The notes: generated by a model from the letters alone, not told the origin. A stretch of DNA of 47,062 nucleotides from an uncultured Bacteroidota bacterium (GCA_903881665.1 CAIRUC010000036.1:1-47062); one strand, 5' to 3'. Positions 15,786-25,655 are shown, counted from the first letter of the stretch. Made by a program: numbers and translations.

Positions 15786-16316
15786 TTAATGAGCATTATA
15801 CTCTTCCCACGTTTTAGATATGTAGATATTATCACCGAAATATTTTAAAACAGGTATCAGTTGTTCTGGAGTTTGATAGCCTGGAAGTGGTGTTAAAAGT
15901 TGGTATTTATCGTCCATAAAAATAAATGAGGGGAAACTCATTTTTCCTTGTAAAAGAGAAAGCGCTAATTCATTCGATTTATATTCGGATTTATATACGA
16001 AGTCTTTTCCTTTAAAACGAATAGTATCTTTTGTTTCTGCATCCAACTTCACAGCATAATAATGGTCGTTCATATAGCGAACAACAGCAGTATCTTTAAA
16101 GGTAGAAGCATCCATGCGTTTACACCATCCGCACCATTGCGTATAAGTATCGATAAATAATTTTTTTGGTGCTTTATCGTTCAATGCTACGGCTTGCTCA
16201 AAACTCATCCAGTGGATTCCGTTAGGATCGTATTTTTCATGCTCTGTTTGAGCATTACAAGAAGAAATCGAGAAATAGCTTATTAAAATTATAAAACTGA
16301 ATATTTTTTTCATCAT
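15786..16316 (-). CDS. Thioredoxin-like lipoprotein
   Basis: A periplasmic thiol-disulfide protein of about 176 residues. A signal peptide with lipobox (ending SISSC at C20) suggests attachment as a lipoprotein. The redox motif is WCGWCKRM, with CGWC at 62-65, in the DUF255/thioredoxin_7 subgroup. The tail continues LPGYQTPEQLIPVLKYFGD. I set the start at the ATG at 16316 (the next codon is also ATG); the longer frame begins with TTG and adds a poor N-terminus. A -7-like box (TAAAATTG, 16339-16332) lies 15 nt upstream. Its partner is unknown. Confidence 0.88.
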   Translation of the reverse strand: MMKKIFSFIILISYFSISSCNAQTEHEKYDPNGIHWMSFEQAVALNDKAPKKLFIDTYTQWCGWCKRMDASTFKDTAVVRYMNDHYYAVKLDAETKDTIRFKGKDFVYKSEYKSNELALSLLQGKMSFPSFIFMDDKYQLLTPLPGYQTPEQLIPVLKYFGDNIYISKTWEEYNAH

Positions 16317-16352
16317 TTGCGGTTGTACGTGCAATTTTAAATAAAGATCACA

Positions 16353-17873
16353 TTATTTAACATCGCCCATTAATTTTCTTATCAATGGCGAAATAATTAT
16401 TAAAACAACTCCGGCAACTATTGCATAAAGAGCAAATTCCTTATACCCATTTGTATACGAAATTAATTTATCCATTGTAGATGCATTTTCAACATTCGAT
16501 ACTATACTTGCTCCAAATAAACCGGCTACATATTGACCATAAGCACTTGCTAAAAACCACATCCCCATCATTACACCTTGTAGTCGAGCAGGCGATAATT
16601 TTGTCATGATTGATAATCCTATTGGCGATAAACACAATTCGCCTAATGTAACTATAAAATAGGCCATCGTAAATACATCAAGCGATGCAATACCATTTAC
16701 ATTCGCAAAAAATTTAGTGGCATAAAAAGTATAAAAAGCGAATCCTAAAAACAAAAATCCAAGTCCGAACTTAACAACTGTGTTAGGTTCAATTTTTCTT
16801 TTTGCCATGGCAATCCAAATTAATCCAATTATTGGTGCAAAAAGAATAACGAATAAGGCATTTGAAGAATTGTTAACTCCATTAGGATCTAATGTAAATG
16901 TTCCAAGTATTTTGTCGCTCAAATTATTAGCTGCAAAAATACTTAGCGAACCACCTGCTTGCTCATAAATTGCCCAAAAGACTACTGAAAACAAGATAAA
17001 TAATAATGCTGCAATTAGTTTTTTTACCTCGTCACGTGAATGCTTTGTCATTTCATAAGCCAGATAAATCAAACTAAATGGTCCTATGGTGTACATAAAC
17101 CAATCAGTATATACTGTATTGGCTACCATTTTCATGATTAACGGAATGGAAAATATTCCTCCAATATAAACAGCATATTCATACCATTTTTTACCATTAT
17201 AAAATACCCCTTCTTTTTTATGTTCCAAAGGAGAAAGTCCAATGGTTCCTAATGATCGACGTGTAAAAACAAAAGTGATTAAACTAATGGTCATTACAAT
17301 GGCCGCTAATCCAAAGGCAACATTCCATCTTAAATTTTCAGGAACAAAACTTTCTAAAAAAGTACCTTTACCTATAGCAATGCAAGCATAACCTCCTAAT
17401 AAAGCACCTATATTAATTCCTGAATAGAAAACTGAAAAACCTGCATCTCTTCTAATATCTCCTGCTTTGTATAACGAACCAACCATTGTAGAAATATTGG
17501 GCTTGAAAAAACCAGTTCCAATAATATTGAAACTAATTCCTAAAAAGAAATAAGCTTTTGGATCAATAGCCAATATACAACTACCTATTATCATTAATAA
17601 ACCACCCCAAAACAATGACTTTCTAAATCCTAATATTTTATCAGCAAACAATCCACCAATAAATGTAAAGGCATATACAAATGCTTGCGTAGCCCCATAT
17701 TGCAGGTTAGCCACTTTTTCATCCATGAATAATTGGTTTATCATGAAAAAAGTAAGCATTCCGCGCATCCCGTAAAAGCAAAAGCGCTCCCACATTTCAG
17801 AGAAGAACAAATACCATAACTGTTTTGGGTATTTGCCTTTAAAGTCTTGAATTTCGTCGAGTGTTGCTTGCAT
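16353..17873 (-). CDS. POT-family proton-coupled peptide transporter (first copy)
   Basis: A 506-residue inner-membrane MFS transporter that imports di- and tripeptides with protons. The ExxER motif of the POT family is in the first helix (FFSEMWERFCFYGMRGML). FNIIGTGFFKPNISTMVG and GELCLSPIGLSIMTKLSP are the two PTR2 signatures. About 14 hydrophobic segments are visible. The neighbour at 17984 is a paralogue; both are on the minus strand but separated by a strong terminator, so expression can differ. No strong -7 box is visible; TTTCTTTG upstream has one mismatch. Confidence 0.95.
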   Translation of the reverse strand: MQATLDEIQDFKGKYPKQLWYLFFSEMWERFCFYGMRGMLTFFMINQLFMDEKVANLQYGATQAFVYAFTFIGGLFADKILGFRKSLFWGGLLMIIGSCILAIDPKAYFFLGISFNIIGTGFFKPNISTMVGSLYKAGDIRRDAGFSVFYSGINIGALLGGYACIAIGKGTFLESFVPENLRWNVAFGLAAIVMTISLITFVFTRRSLGTIGLSPLEHKKEGVFYNGKKWYEYAVYIGGIFSIPLIMKMVANTVYTDWFMYTIGPFSLIYLAYEMTKHSRDEVKKLIAALLFILFSVVFWAIYEQAGGSLSIFAANNLSDKILGTFTLDPNGVNNSSNALFVILFAPIIGLIWIAMAKRKIEPNTVVKFGLGFLFLGFAFYTFYATKFFANVNGIASLDVFTMAYFIVTLGELCLSPIGLSIMTKLSPARLQGVMMGMWFLASAYGQYVAGLFGASIVSNVENASTMDKLISYTNGYKEFALYAIVAGVVLIIISPLIRKLMGDVK

Positions 17874-17934
17874 ATTTCTTTGTATATTTATTCAAAGAAA
17901 GTCTATTTAGGAGAATTAGCCAAAAATCATAAAA

Positions 17935-17967
17935 AAGGAAGTCCCGCTTTTGGGGCGGGACTTCCTT
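17935..17967 (-). terminator. Terminator of the second POT transporter
   Basis: A perfect 13-bp stem (17935-17947 with 17955-17967, loop of 7) with an A-run on the left, which is a U-run in the minus-strand RNA. It lies 16 nt past the stop of the transporter at 17984 and isolates the two transporter genes. Confidence 0.93.
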
Positions 17968-17983
17968 AAAGTTTATTTTTCTA

Positions 17984-19732
17984 TTAGTTTACTCCATGCA
18001 TCATTTTACTGATTTTACGGAATAAGGCTAATAAGATTAACGATGCTGCACCGCTTAAAACGATGAATACGCAAAAGAAAATAAACAAGTTAGAGATTTC
18101 AATTCCCATAAAGCTAGGAATTGCAGTTCCTGCTGCTGAAGGTTCTTCTCCCGCTCCAGGAGGAATTAATGCGCTTAATGTTCCTGCAAATTTATTGGCA
18201 ACTGCATTCGCTAAGAACCATGTTCCCATTAACAATGAGGATAAACGCGCAGGTGCTAATTTACTCACCATACTTAATCCTATAGGTGAGAGGCAAAGTT
18301 CTCCCATTGTATGTACAATATACAAAGCAAATAACCAGAACATCGCAATTTTTGTTGATGCAGAAATTCCGTGAACTGCATACGCTATTATCACGAATCC
18401 TAATGCTACTAATCCTAATCCCATCGCCATCTTTAACGGTGATGAAGGTTCCATATTTACTTTCGCTAATTTTCCCCATAACATAGTGAAGAATGGAGCT
18501 AAAATAATAATAGCAAGAGGATTAATTGACTGGAACCATGGTGAAGGGAATTCGCTTAAATGGATATCAGAAATTTCACCTATCAGCGTTAACGCTACAA
18601 TTATAGCGACACCGATGACTTGCATTCCTGTTATTGTTTTTTTGCTCCATTCAAAGAACCACCCTAGCGCTTTTCCTAGGAAGAAAATAATAACAGATAA
18701 TAATGCTGTAATTATAAATTTGCTGATGTGAATATCAATCGCTCTGTCAACTTGTTGATCGGCGAAGAGTGTAAGTGAAGCTCCTGCTTGTTCGAAACAT
18801 GCCCAGAAGAATATCACGAAGAAGGCAAGAATGAAGATGACGATGATACGCTCTCTTTCGTCTTTCGTTAATGATTTATCAGTCAAAATAACCAATGGCA
18901 TAATAATAAATGATGCGTAAATTAAATAGCCAACAAGATCGAGATGCTCAATCATATATGACATTGAATTAGGATCTGCTAATGCACCTGCACTAAAGAT
19001 CATTGCCACAATATTTTTGAAATTTAATAAGCCGAAAATCAATAGAATTGATCCGATAATTGTTCCATATGTTTTTGCATCTACTTTTGCTACAGGCATT
19101 CCTAATGGCTTGCCATCCGGTCCATTTAGATGTTTGTTTTTCAATAATTCAAATGAAATCAAACTTGCAATCATTCCAATTGCAGCAGCAAGGAATCCGA
19201 ATTTGAATTCAGAGAAACTTCCGCAAATAAGTGGCGAGAAGAATGCTCCCATGTTTATCCCCATGTAGAAAATGGTAAAGGCTCCATCAACGCGTGAGTC
19301 GTTTTGAGGATATAATTGTCCTACCATGGTTGAGATATTCGGCTTGAAGAAGCCGTTACCGATGATCAATAGTGTTAATCCAGCCCACATAAATGTTAGT
19401 GCCGATGTCGATTGAACATCTGGTGTTGCCATGCTCGCACTTAAATAAAGGAATAATTGACCAATGGCCATCAAAATTCCTCCGTAGAGAATACTTCTTC
19501 TATTACCCCAGAATTTATCACATAAATAACCGCCTAATAGGGGGGTTAGATATACGAGTCCGGTGAAGCTTCCATATATATTTGATGCAAATGCTTTATC
19601 AATAAATAAAGCTTTGGTCATATATAATATGAATATGGCACGCATGCCATAATAACTGAAACGTTCCCACATTTCAGTAAAGAATAAGAGATATAGGCCT
19701 CTTGGGTGGCCTTGCTCAGAAGTTTTGCTCAT
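17984..19732 (-). CDS. POT-family proton-coupled peptide transporter (second copy)
   Basis: About 582 residues from the ATG at 19732 (MSKTSEQGHPRGLYLLFFTE). Family motifs are FFTEMWERFSYYGMRA (ExxER), GNGFFKPNISTMVGQLYP and GELCLSPIGLSMVSKLAP. It is longer than its neighbour because of expanded loops around residues 210-300 and a longer C-terminus. The longer frame to 19783 adds a poor segment and is rejected, because the promoter TTTG (19795-19792), 21 nt, TATATTGG (19770-19763) lies between. The two adjacent copies probably differ in peptide preference, which cannot be read from sequence. Confidence 0.94.
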   Translation of the reverse strand: MSKTSEQGHPRGLYLLFFTEMWERFSYYGMRAIFILYMTKALFIDKAFASNIYGSFTGLVYLTPLLGGYLCDKFWGNRRSILYGGILMAIGQLFLYLSASMATPDVQSTSALTFMWAGLTLLIIGNGFFKPNISTMVGQLYPQNDSRVDGAFTIFYMGINMGAFFSPLICGSFSEFKFGFLAAAIGMIASLISFELLKNKHLNGPDGKPLGMPVAKVDAKTYGTIIGSILLIFGLLNFKNIVAMIFSAGALADPNSMSYMIEHLDLVGYLIYASFIIMPLVILTDKSLTKDERERIIVIFILAFFVIFFWACFEQAGASLTLFADQQVDRAIDIHISKFIITALLSVIIFFLGKALGWFFEWSKKTITGMQVIGVAIIVALTLIGEISDIHLSEFPSPWFQSINPLAIIILAPFFTMLWGKLAKVNMEPSSPLKMAMGLGLVALGFVIIAYAVHGISASTKIAMFWLFALYIVHTMGELCLSPIGLSMVSKLAPARLSSLLMGTWFLANAVANKFAGTLSALIPPGAGEEPSAAGTAIPSFMGIEISNLFIFFCVFIVLSGAASLILLALFRKISKMMHGVN

Positions 19733-19762
19733 GATTTTCTCAGGTTGTTGTATTAGAGGCCT

Positions 19763-19795
19763 CCAATATAATAAAAAGTTCAAACGATGGGCAAA
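19763..19795 (-). promoter_or_regulatory. Promoter of the second POT transporter
   Basis: TTTG at 19795-19792 and TATATTGG at 19770-19763 are separated by 21 nt on the minus strand. The -7 box has one mismatch. It gives a leader of about 25 nt to the ATG at 19732. Confidence 0.5.
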
Positions 19796-19916
19796 TTAAT
19801 CGACCATTCGGCTACGCGTTTTCCTTAATTCATTGATTTCATCTACCTTTTATTCAATTTGGTTAGGTGTTCAATTTCTTTCTTTCCCTCTTTTAGCCCA
19901 TTTCATTTCGTCTCCG

Positions 19917-19924
19917 TATCTTCG
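19917..19924 (+). promoter_or_regulatory. Promoter -7 box upstream of ybaB
   Basis: TATCTTCG fits TAnnTTnG, 24 nt before the ATG at 19949. A TTTAG at 19892-19896, 20 nt upstream, is a weak -33 candidate. It supports the shorter start. Confidence 0.5.
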
Positions 19925-19948
19925 TCATCTGAATCAATTCTTATAATT

Positions 19949-20254
19949 ATGTTCGATATTTTAAGTAAACTGGGCGATGTGAAGAAAAAAATGGAGGAGA
20001 TCAAATCTCGTCTAGATGTGGTTTGTGTGGATGGTGAAGCCGGTAACGGAAAAGTGAAGGTAACGGTGACTGGTAACCGAAAATTGAAGTCTATTTATAT
20101 CCACGATTGTTTGCTTTCTGTGGATGCTAAAGAGGAATTAATCGACTTACTCGAAATGGCTACAAATAGCGCATTAGAGAATGCCGAGCAGGTTTCTGAG
20201 GCTGAAATGAAGGCGGCAGGCCGCGATTTTTTACCTGGGATGCCTGGATTTTAA
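19949..20254 (+). CDS. YbaB/EbfC-family nucleoid-associated protein
   Basis: A 101-residue DNA-binding dimer of the YbaB/EbfC family. Diagnostic segments are MFDILSKLGDVKKKMEEIKS, KVKVTVTGNRKLKSIYI and EAEMKAAGRDFLPGMPGF. The family coats or bends DNA in several bacteria; the role here is inferred. I chose the ATG at 19949 rather than the longer frame from 19859, whose N-terminus is low-complexity and overlaps the promoter. A DinB-like gene follows after 17 nt and is probably co-transcribed. It is not next to dnaX or recR, the usual neighbours. Confidence 0.92.
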   Translation: MFDILSKLGDVKKKMEEIKSRLDVVCVDGEAGNGKVKVTVTGNRKLKSIYIHDCLLSVDAKEELIDLLEMATNSALENAEQVSEAEMKAAGRDFLPGMPGF

Positions 20255-20271
20255 CTTTAATTTATTTGATA

Positions 20272-20739
20272 ATGATGCATCTGCAAAAAGTCAACTTTTT
20301 ATTACTCGAATTCCCCGAACGATTACATGAACTCCATCCCCACGCTGTTCCTCAATGGGGTAAAATGAACGTTCAGCAGATGATTGAACATATGGTTGAT
20401 GCGGTAAGTAATGCAAATGGAAAAATTAGTCTCCCTTTGGTTACTCCGGTCGATAAATTACAACTGTTCAGGGACTTCATGTTAAGTGATAATGATTTTC
20501 GTCCCGATACAAAAAACCCTTTAATGCCCGAGATTCCTGCACCCGTGCATTTCGAGGATATTCAAAAGGCTATAGGAAAGTTGCGCATCGAACTTTCTGA
20601 TTTTGTGGATTTCTACAAGGAAATTCCTGAAAAGAAATTTTTGAATCCTATTTTCGGTGAGCTAAATTATGAAGAGTGGACGCATTTATTGAATAAACAT
20701 GCCCATCATCATTTGCGTCAGTTTGCAATGATTATTTAA
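20272..20739 (+). CDS. DinB-like / DUF1569 protein
   Basis: About 155 residues forming a predicted four-helix bundle. The signature HAVPQWGKMNVQQMIEHMVD and the C-terminal LLNKHAHHHLRQFAMII place it in the DinB/DUF1569 group, whose members often bind a metal through three histidines; H35-type and the HAHHH cluster are candidates. Function is unknown. ATGs at 20272 and 20275 are both possible; the upstream TTG is rejected. The last 8 bases overlap the end of the convergent lipoprotein gene. Confidence 0.85.
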   Translation: MMHLQKVNFLLLEFPERLHELHPHAVPQWGKMNVQQMIEHMVDAVSNANGKISLPLVTPVDKLQLFRDFMLSDNDFRPDTKNPLMPEIPAPVHFEDIQKAIGKLRIELSDFVDFYKEIPEKKFLNPIFGELNYEEWTHLLNKHAHHHLRQFAMII

Positions 20740-21724
20740 TGTAAATATCGCGTCGCGTAATATTTTGAAGGATTCCTAAGGAGTCTGTATACACGTCGAA
20801 ATAATCGAGCTGTATTTTAATGGATTGACCTATTTGCGTTAATGTACCCGACGTACCCGTAAAACTATGTATCGATGTATCTGTTGGCGTCATGCAATAA
20901 AACGATTGAGTAGCTAATGCGAAGGTCGATGTTGCGGGATCAAATGTTAATTTAGGATCAGCTAAAAAACTATCGCCGATTTTGAAAATTTTAAGGCTGT
21001 TGTTTTGCGTTTCTCCAGCTTGAATGGAGGTAGTCCAGTGCGTGGTGTCGATGCCGGTTACTGTTGTACAGGTATATTGACCCGATAAATAATTAAGTGA
21101 ATTTAATACATGAACCGAGCGTGTCAATGAATCTTTTAATCCGCCTGAATCATATACCACGTAACTTATTGTATAAATACCAACCGAGTCTACATTAACA
21201 TTCCCGCTAATAACTACCGATGAATTCAAATTGCCATCTTCGGGATCAATGGCTGTAGCGCCTAATTCAATGTACATTGAGTTTAAAATTATAGTAATAG
21301 GCGAGCCACCGTTGAGATTTAAGGTAGGACTGATATTTGGCTTTGCCGATACTTGTAAAATAAATGTTTTTGAAAACGATTTCCCTGATTCGGAAGTGGC
21401 AGTAACGGTAATGGAGTAACTACCAGTATCTGTTTGATTGGTATTAATAGTTTGTATACATGAAAAATCGGCCGTTCCTGATGCCGGACTAAATTTGATG
21501 GATGTTCCTGAAGGTAATCCCGCTACTGTAAAATGTACTTCTTCATGTTTTCCGCCAAGGTAAAGTACCGTTACCGTTCTGCTGATACTGTCAGTAGGGT
21601 AAAGCGCAATGTTTTTTAAACCATTGATTTTAAAATCCATGCCATTGTCTTCCTCTTTAGTACAGGCATTAAATAATGTTGAAAGGCTAATAATTAGTAG
21701 CAGATAAAAAGTGTTTTTTCTCAT
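20732..21724 (-). CDS. Lipoprotein with DUF5011-type Ig-like domain
   Basis: A 330-residue exported lipoprotein; the lipobox ends LFNAC at C21, followed by acidic residues (TKEEDNG). Residues 30-125 look like an Ig-like or cadherin-like beta domain. Residues 130-205 are a DUF5011 domain: PTLNLNGGSPITIILN, then YIELGATAIDPEDGNL and VDSVGIYTISYVVYD, closely matching the family pattern. The C-terminal part (about 210-330) is not recognised. It starts within the stop of the prolyl oligopeptidase gene (4-nt overlap), so it is translated from the same message. Probably a surface protein; ligand unknown. Confidence 0.9.
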   Translation of the reverse strand: MRKNTFYLLLIISLSTLFNACTKEEDNGMDFKINGLKNIALYPTDSISRTVTVLYLGGKHEEVHFTVAGLPSGTSIKFSPASGTADFSCIQTINTNQTDTGSYSITVTATSESGKSFSKTFILQVSAKPNISPTLNLNGGSPITIILNSMYIELGATAIDPEDGNLNSSVVISGNVNVDSVGIYTISYVVYDSGGLKDSLTRSVHVLNSLNYLSGQYTCTTVTGIDTTHWTTSIQAGETQNNSLKIFKIGDSFLADPKLTFDPATSTFALATQSFYCMTPTDTSIHSFTGTSGTLTQIGQSIKIQLDYFDVYTDSLGILQNITRRDIYIK

Positions 21725-23823
21725 AATGACATGCCTAAATTATAAAATAAAAAGGTAAATATATCGGCTTGCTCATCAATCAACTTCGATTTCGGTTTTC
21801 CCGTTCCGTGTCCTGCATTCGAATCTATTCTAATTAACATCGGACGATCTCCTTTGTATTTATCTTGAAGCGTAGCCGCAAATTTAAATGAATGTGCAGG
21901 CACAACGCGGTCGTCATGATCGGCCGTAGTTACCATGGTGCAAGGATATTGTATATTCTCTTTTAAATTGTGTAGCGGTGAATAAGAATACAGCGCATTA
22001 AATTGTGTACTATCGTCACTGCTGCCATAATCTCCTGTCCACGACCAACCTATGGTAAATTTGTGGAATCGTAACATATCCATTACGCCAACTGCCGGTA
22101 ATGCTACTTTAAATAATTCGGGACGTTGCGTCATTGCAGCGCCAATTAATAAGCCACCGTTCGAGCGACCACTAATGGCAAGCTTAGATGAACTTGTATA
22201 CTTTTCTTTAATTAAGTATTCAGCTGCAGCAATAAAATCATCGAAAACATTTTGTTTTTTAAGCTTTGTTCCCGCCTCATGCCATTCACTACCATATTCG
22301 CCTCCTCCTCTTAAACAGGGCATTGCAAAAATACCACCGCTCATTAAAAAAACTAAGCGCTCGGCTTTAAATTCGGGAGTCTTGCTGATATTAAACCCTC
22401 CATATCCGTAAAGTAGAGTAGGGTTGTTCCCATCTAGAGTAATCCCTTTTTTATGCACTATAAACATCGGAATTTTGGTGCCATCTTTCGATGTGTAAAA
22501 TATTTGTTTGGTTTCAAATATTTCGGGATCGTAAGGTAATCGTGATTTAAATTGATCGTATCTTTTGTTATTAAACATATTGTAACGATACACGTGAGCA
22601 GGGCTAGTGAAATTGGAAATAGAGACAAAAAGGTTGGTGTCTTTTTGAGAGCCAACCATTCCATCTACGGTGCCGATCATTGAGGTTGATAATTCGCCTT
22701 TAAATAAACCATTGAAATCGAACATCAGCATTTTACTCATGGCATCTTGCATGTAATGCACTACAATATTTTTATAACTTAATACAGCCCCTTGTAAGAT
22801 ATCTTTCGTCTCTGGAATTAAATCCTTCCACATTGCCGGTAAAGGGAAATTAGGATCTATTTGAATGATTTTTTTATGTGGAGTTTTAAAGTCGGTTATG
22901 AATATTAATTTACCATTTACCAAACCGATAAATTCGAAATCATTATTAAATGATTTTACAATTGGCTTGAATACTCTTTTGTTTCCTGTTAATGATTGTA
23001 TCGTTATATTATTTCCACTAGTGCCTTCCGAACCTGCAATTATGAGCATCGATTCATCTTCACTTACCATGGCCGAAAAATTTCTCAGTGGATGTTCTTT
23101 ATCTTCGAATATTAATGAATCTTTGCTTTGATCAGTATTTAATTTATGATAATAAATTTTGTGATATTCGTTTTTTGCAGTGTACATAGAATCTCCATTT
23201 TCGGAGTCATAACGACTGTAAAAAAAACCGTCTTTATACCAAGCTGTATTCGAGAATTTAACCCCATTTAAAACTTCTGGTAACGATTTTTTCGTTTTTG
23301 TTTCCATAATACGGATCACATTCCAATCGCTACCAGCATGTGCTACTTGAAAAGAAAGGTGCATGCCATCGTTAGATGCAGTTGTTTCTGTAATATAGGT
23401 GGTGCCGTCGGTTGATAGTTTGTTTTGGTCGAAGTAGGCCATTGGAACATATTCTAACGATCGCATATAATATAATACAGGCTGGTTGGAATTTAATTCG
23501 TCTCTGTAATATAAATAGGAACTTCCTGCTCTAATTGGTAACTGGAATTTATTGAAATTCCATAGCGCTTTCATGCTGTCTTTTAATGTCTTGCGGAAAG
23601 GTATGCTGTTCAAATAGTTATCGGTAACTTCATTTTCTTCTTTTACCCACTTCTCGGTTTCTGGAGCATGATCATTTTCCATCCAGCGATAGGGATCATA
23701 AACAAAATGCCCGAAATAATTATCAACTTTTTCAATTTTTCGAGGCTGAGGATAATTCAATGGCTGGGCTTCAACGAGCATTACTGCAAATAAAAATAGG
23801 GCGGTAAGTAGTAGCGATTTCAT
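21721..23823 (-). CDS. Prolyl oligopeptidase, S9 family
   Basis: A secreted serine peptidase cleaving short peptides after proline. From the ATG at 23823 it has 700 residues: a signal peptide (MKSLLLTALFLFAVMLVEA), a beta-propeller domain, and the alpha/beta hydrolase domain. The triad is S554 (GRSNGG), D638 (last Asp of TADHDDRVVP) and H672 (NAGHGTGK), with the usual spacing for the family. LRGGGEYGSEWHEAG is also diagnostic. The first codon of the longer frame is TTG, so I use the ATG. It is the first gene of a unit with the DUF5011 lipoprotein and diverges from the DUF885 gene. Confidence 0.95.
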   Translation of the reverse strand: MKSLLLTALFLFAVMLVEAQPLNYPQPRKIEKVDNYFGHFVYDPYRWMENDHAPETEKWVKEENEVTDNYLNSIPFRKTLKDSMKALWNFNKFQLPIRAGSSYLYYRDELNSNQPVLYYMRSLEYVPMAYFDQNKLSTDGTTYITETTASNDGMHLSFQVAHAGSDWNVIRIMETKTKKSLPEVLNGVKFSNTAWYKDGFFYSRYDSENGDSMYTAKNEYHKIYYHKLNTDQSKDSLIFEDKEHPLRNFSAMVSEDESMLIIAGSEGTSGNNITIQSLTGNKRVFKPIVKSFNNDFEFIGLVNGKLIFITDFKTPHKKIIQIDPNFPLPAMWKDLIPETKDILQGAVLSYKNIVVHYMQDAMSKMLMFDFNGLFKGELSTSMIGTVDGMVGSQKDTNLFVSISNFTSPAHVYRYNMFNNKRYDQFKSRLPYDPEIFETKQIFYTSKDGTKIPMFIVHKKGITLDGNNPTLLYGYGGFNISKTPEFKAERLVFLMSGGIFAMPCLRGGGEYGSEWHEAGTKLKKQNVFDDFIAAAEYLIKEKYTSSSKLAISGRSNGGLLIGAAMTQRPELFKVALPAVGVMDMLRFHKFTIGWSWTGDYGSSDDSTQFNALYSYSPLHNLKENIQYPCTMVTTADHDDRVVPAHSFKFAATLQDKYKGDRPMLIRIDSNAGHGTGKPKSKLIDEQADIFTFLFYNLGMSL

Positions 23824-23871
23824 AGGCTGCAAAATAAAGATTATTTTCGTGAAGATTGTAGTAAGAAATAA

Positions 23872-23879
23872 TACAATTG
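23872..23879 (+). promoter_or_regulatory. Promoter -7 box of the DUF885 gene
   Basis: TACAATTG differs from TAnnTTTG at one position and ends 6 nt before the ATG at 23886. A TTTCG at 23845-23849 lies 22 nt upstream. Another case of a promoter very close to the start. Confidence 0.4.
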
Positions 23880-23885
23880 CAAACT

Positions 23886-25655
23886 ATGAAAAAGAACTTT
23901 CTGATAGCTTATGTAGCCTTGGGAATGGCATTGGCCGGTTGTTCCGGAAATAAATCGGACTCAACTGCTTCTACCGATATCGACTTTGATGCCTATAAAG
24001 GACGATTTGTCGATAAAATGTGGGAGATGAATCCTTCGGCCGCCATTTATGCCGGATTCCACAATTACGATAGTTTATTGTTGGTTCCCGATGCCGCCGC
24101 TCGTGCTGCTTCCGATTTGCAGTATCATGCGATGTTAGACAGCTTAGCCAAGTTCGACGAGAGTAAATTGTCGCAAGCCAATAAAACGGATTTGTGGATG
24201 ATGCGCGATTATTTAAAGTCGAATATTTGGAGTGACACCGCGTTTAAATCGTTTGAGTGGAATCCATCTTCTTTCAATGTAGCTGGAGAATTCGCCGAAA
24301 TCCTAAATGGAAATTACGATAAGCTGGATGCTCGTTTAACAATGTTCGACAAGCGCCTTGCAAACGTAAAAGCGTACTATGCTGCCGCAAAAGCGCAAAT
24401 CACACAACCTACAATTGAGCATACTGATCTAGCTATTATGCAACACGAAGGCTCGGTGGATGAAGTTTTTGGTAAGTCGTTGGCCGATTCGGTGGCCGCA
24501 TGCGGATTATCGGATGAAACGAAAAAGCATTTATTAGCCTATGCTGATTCAGCGAAATTAGCAATGCTCGATTATGCCAGTTGGTTGAAGGAGAAACGAA
24601 AAACAATGACTCCCGAAAATAGCCGCAGCTTCCGAATTGGTAAAGTACTATATGATCAGAAATTTAATTTTGATATTGCTAGCGGCTATACGGCCGAGTC
24701 GATCTTTGAAAAAGCAATAAACCGTAAGGCCGAATTGCATCATGAAATGGCGAATCTTAGTCGTCAATTATGGCCTAAATATTTCGGGAAAGCACCAATG
24801 CCTGCCGATAGTTTGCAACTTATCCGTCAAATGATTGATGAGTTATCGCTTAAGCATGTTCATCGAGATTCATTCATACAATCTATTAAAGCACAAATCC
24901 CTACTTTGGTGAAGTTTATAAATGACAAAAAGTTAATTTATATAGATCCGTCTAAGCCTTTGGTAGTGCGTAAAACACCTGCATATATGGAAGGTAGTGG
25001 AGCAGGAGCATCGATTTCGGCCCCAGGCCCGTATGATAAAGGCGGTAATACGTATTACAATGTATCGCCACTTTCTGGTTATAAGCCTCAGGAGGCCGAG
25101 AGCTATTTGAGAGAGTATAATTATTATATACTACAAATTTTGAATATTCACGAAGCTATTCCAGGACATTATACGCAATTGGTTTATAGCAATAATTCTC
25201 CTTCTCTGATAAAGAGTTTAATGGGAAATGGTGCTATGGTGGAGGGATGGGCCGTTTATTCAGAACGAATGATGTTGGAGAGCGGATACGGAAATAACGA
25301 ACCCGAAATGTGGCTCATGTATTATAAATGGCACTTGCGTTCGGTTTGTAATACTATTCTTGATTATAGTGTTCATGTGAATAATATGAGCGAGCAAGAT
25401 GCTATGAAATTATTGGTAGATGGTGCTTTCCAACAGCAAGCAGAAGCCACAGGTAAATGGCGTCGTGTGAAGTTGTCTCAAGTTCAGCTTACGAGTTATT
25501 TCACAGGATTTAGCGAGATTTATGATTTGAGAGAGGATATTAAAAAGTCGGATCCGAATTTTGATTTGAAGAAGTTTCATGAGAAATTCTTGAGCTTTGG
25601 CTCTGCACCGGTAAAATACATCCGCCAATTGATGATTGAAGATAAAAAGAAATAA
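23886..25655 (+). CDS. DUF885 lipoprotein, predicted metallopeptidase
   Basis: A 589-residue lipoprotein; the lipobox is ALAGC (C19) and the mature part begins SGNKSDS. DUF885 proteins are predicted zinc peptidases. The key motif HEAIPGHYTQ (about residues 422-431) is present, followed by a Glu-rich helix (VEGWAVYSERMM), which matches the HExxH-like arrangement of the family. The ATG at 23886 is used instead of the upstream TTG. It diverges from the prolyl oligopeptidase gene, so two peptidases are back to back and may share regulation. Confidence 0.93.
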   Translation: MKKNFLIAYVALGMALAGCSGNKSDSTASTDIDFDAYKGRFVDKMWEMNPSAAIYAGFHNYDSLLLVPDAAARAASDLQYHAMLDSLAKFDESKLSQANKTDLWMMRDYLKSNIWSDTAFKSFEWNPSSFNVAGEFAEILNGNYDKLDARLTMFDKRLANVKAYYAAAKAQITQPTIEHTDLAIMQHEGSVDEVFGKSLADSVAACGLSDETKKHLLAYADSAKLAMLDYASWLKEKRKTMTPENSRSFRIGKVLYDQKFNFDIASGYTAESIFEKAINRKAELHHEMANLSRQLWPKYFGKAPMPADSLQLIRQMIDELSLKHVHRDSFIQSIKAQIPTLVKFINDKKLIYIDPSKPLVVRKTPAYMEGSGAGASISAPGPYDKGGNTYYNVSPLSGYKPQEAESYLREYNYYILQILNIHEAIPGHYTQLVYSNNSPSLIKSLMGNGAMVEGWAVYSERMMLESGYGNNEPEMWLMYYKWHLRSVCNTILDYSVHVNNMSEQDAMKLLVDGAFQQQAEATGKWRRVKLSQVQLTSYFTGFSEIYDLREDIKKSDPNFDLKKFHEKFLSFGSAPVKYIRQLMIEDKKK

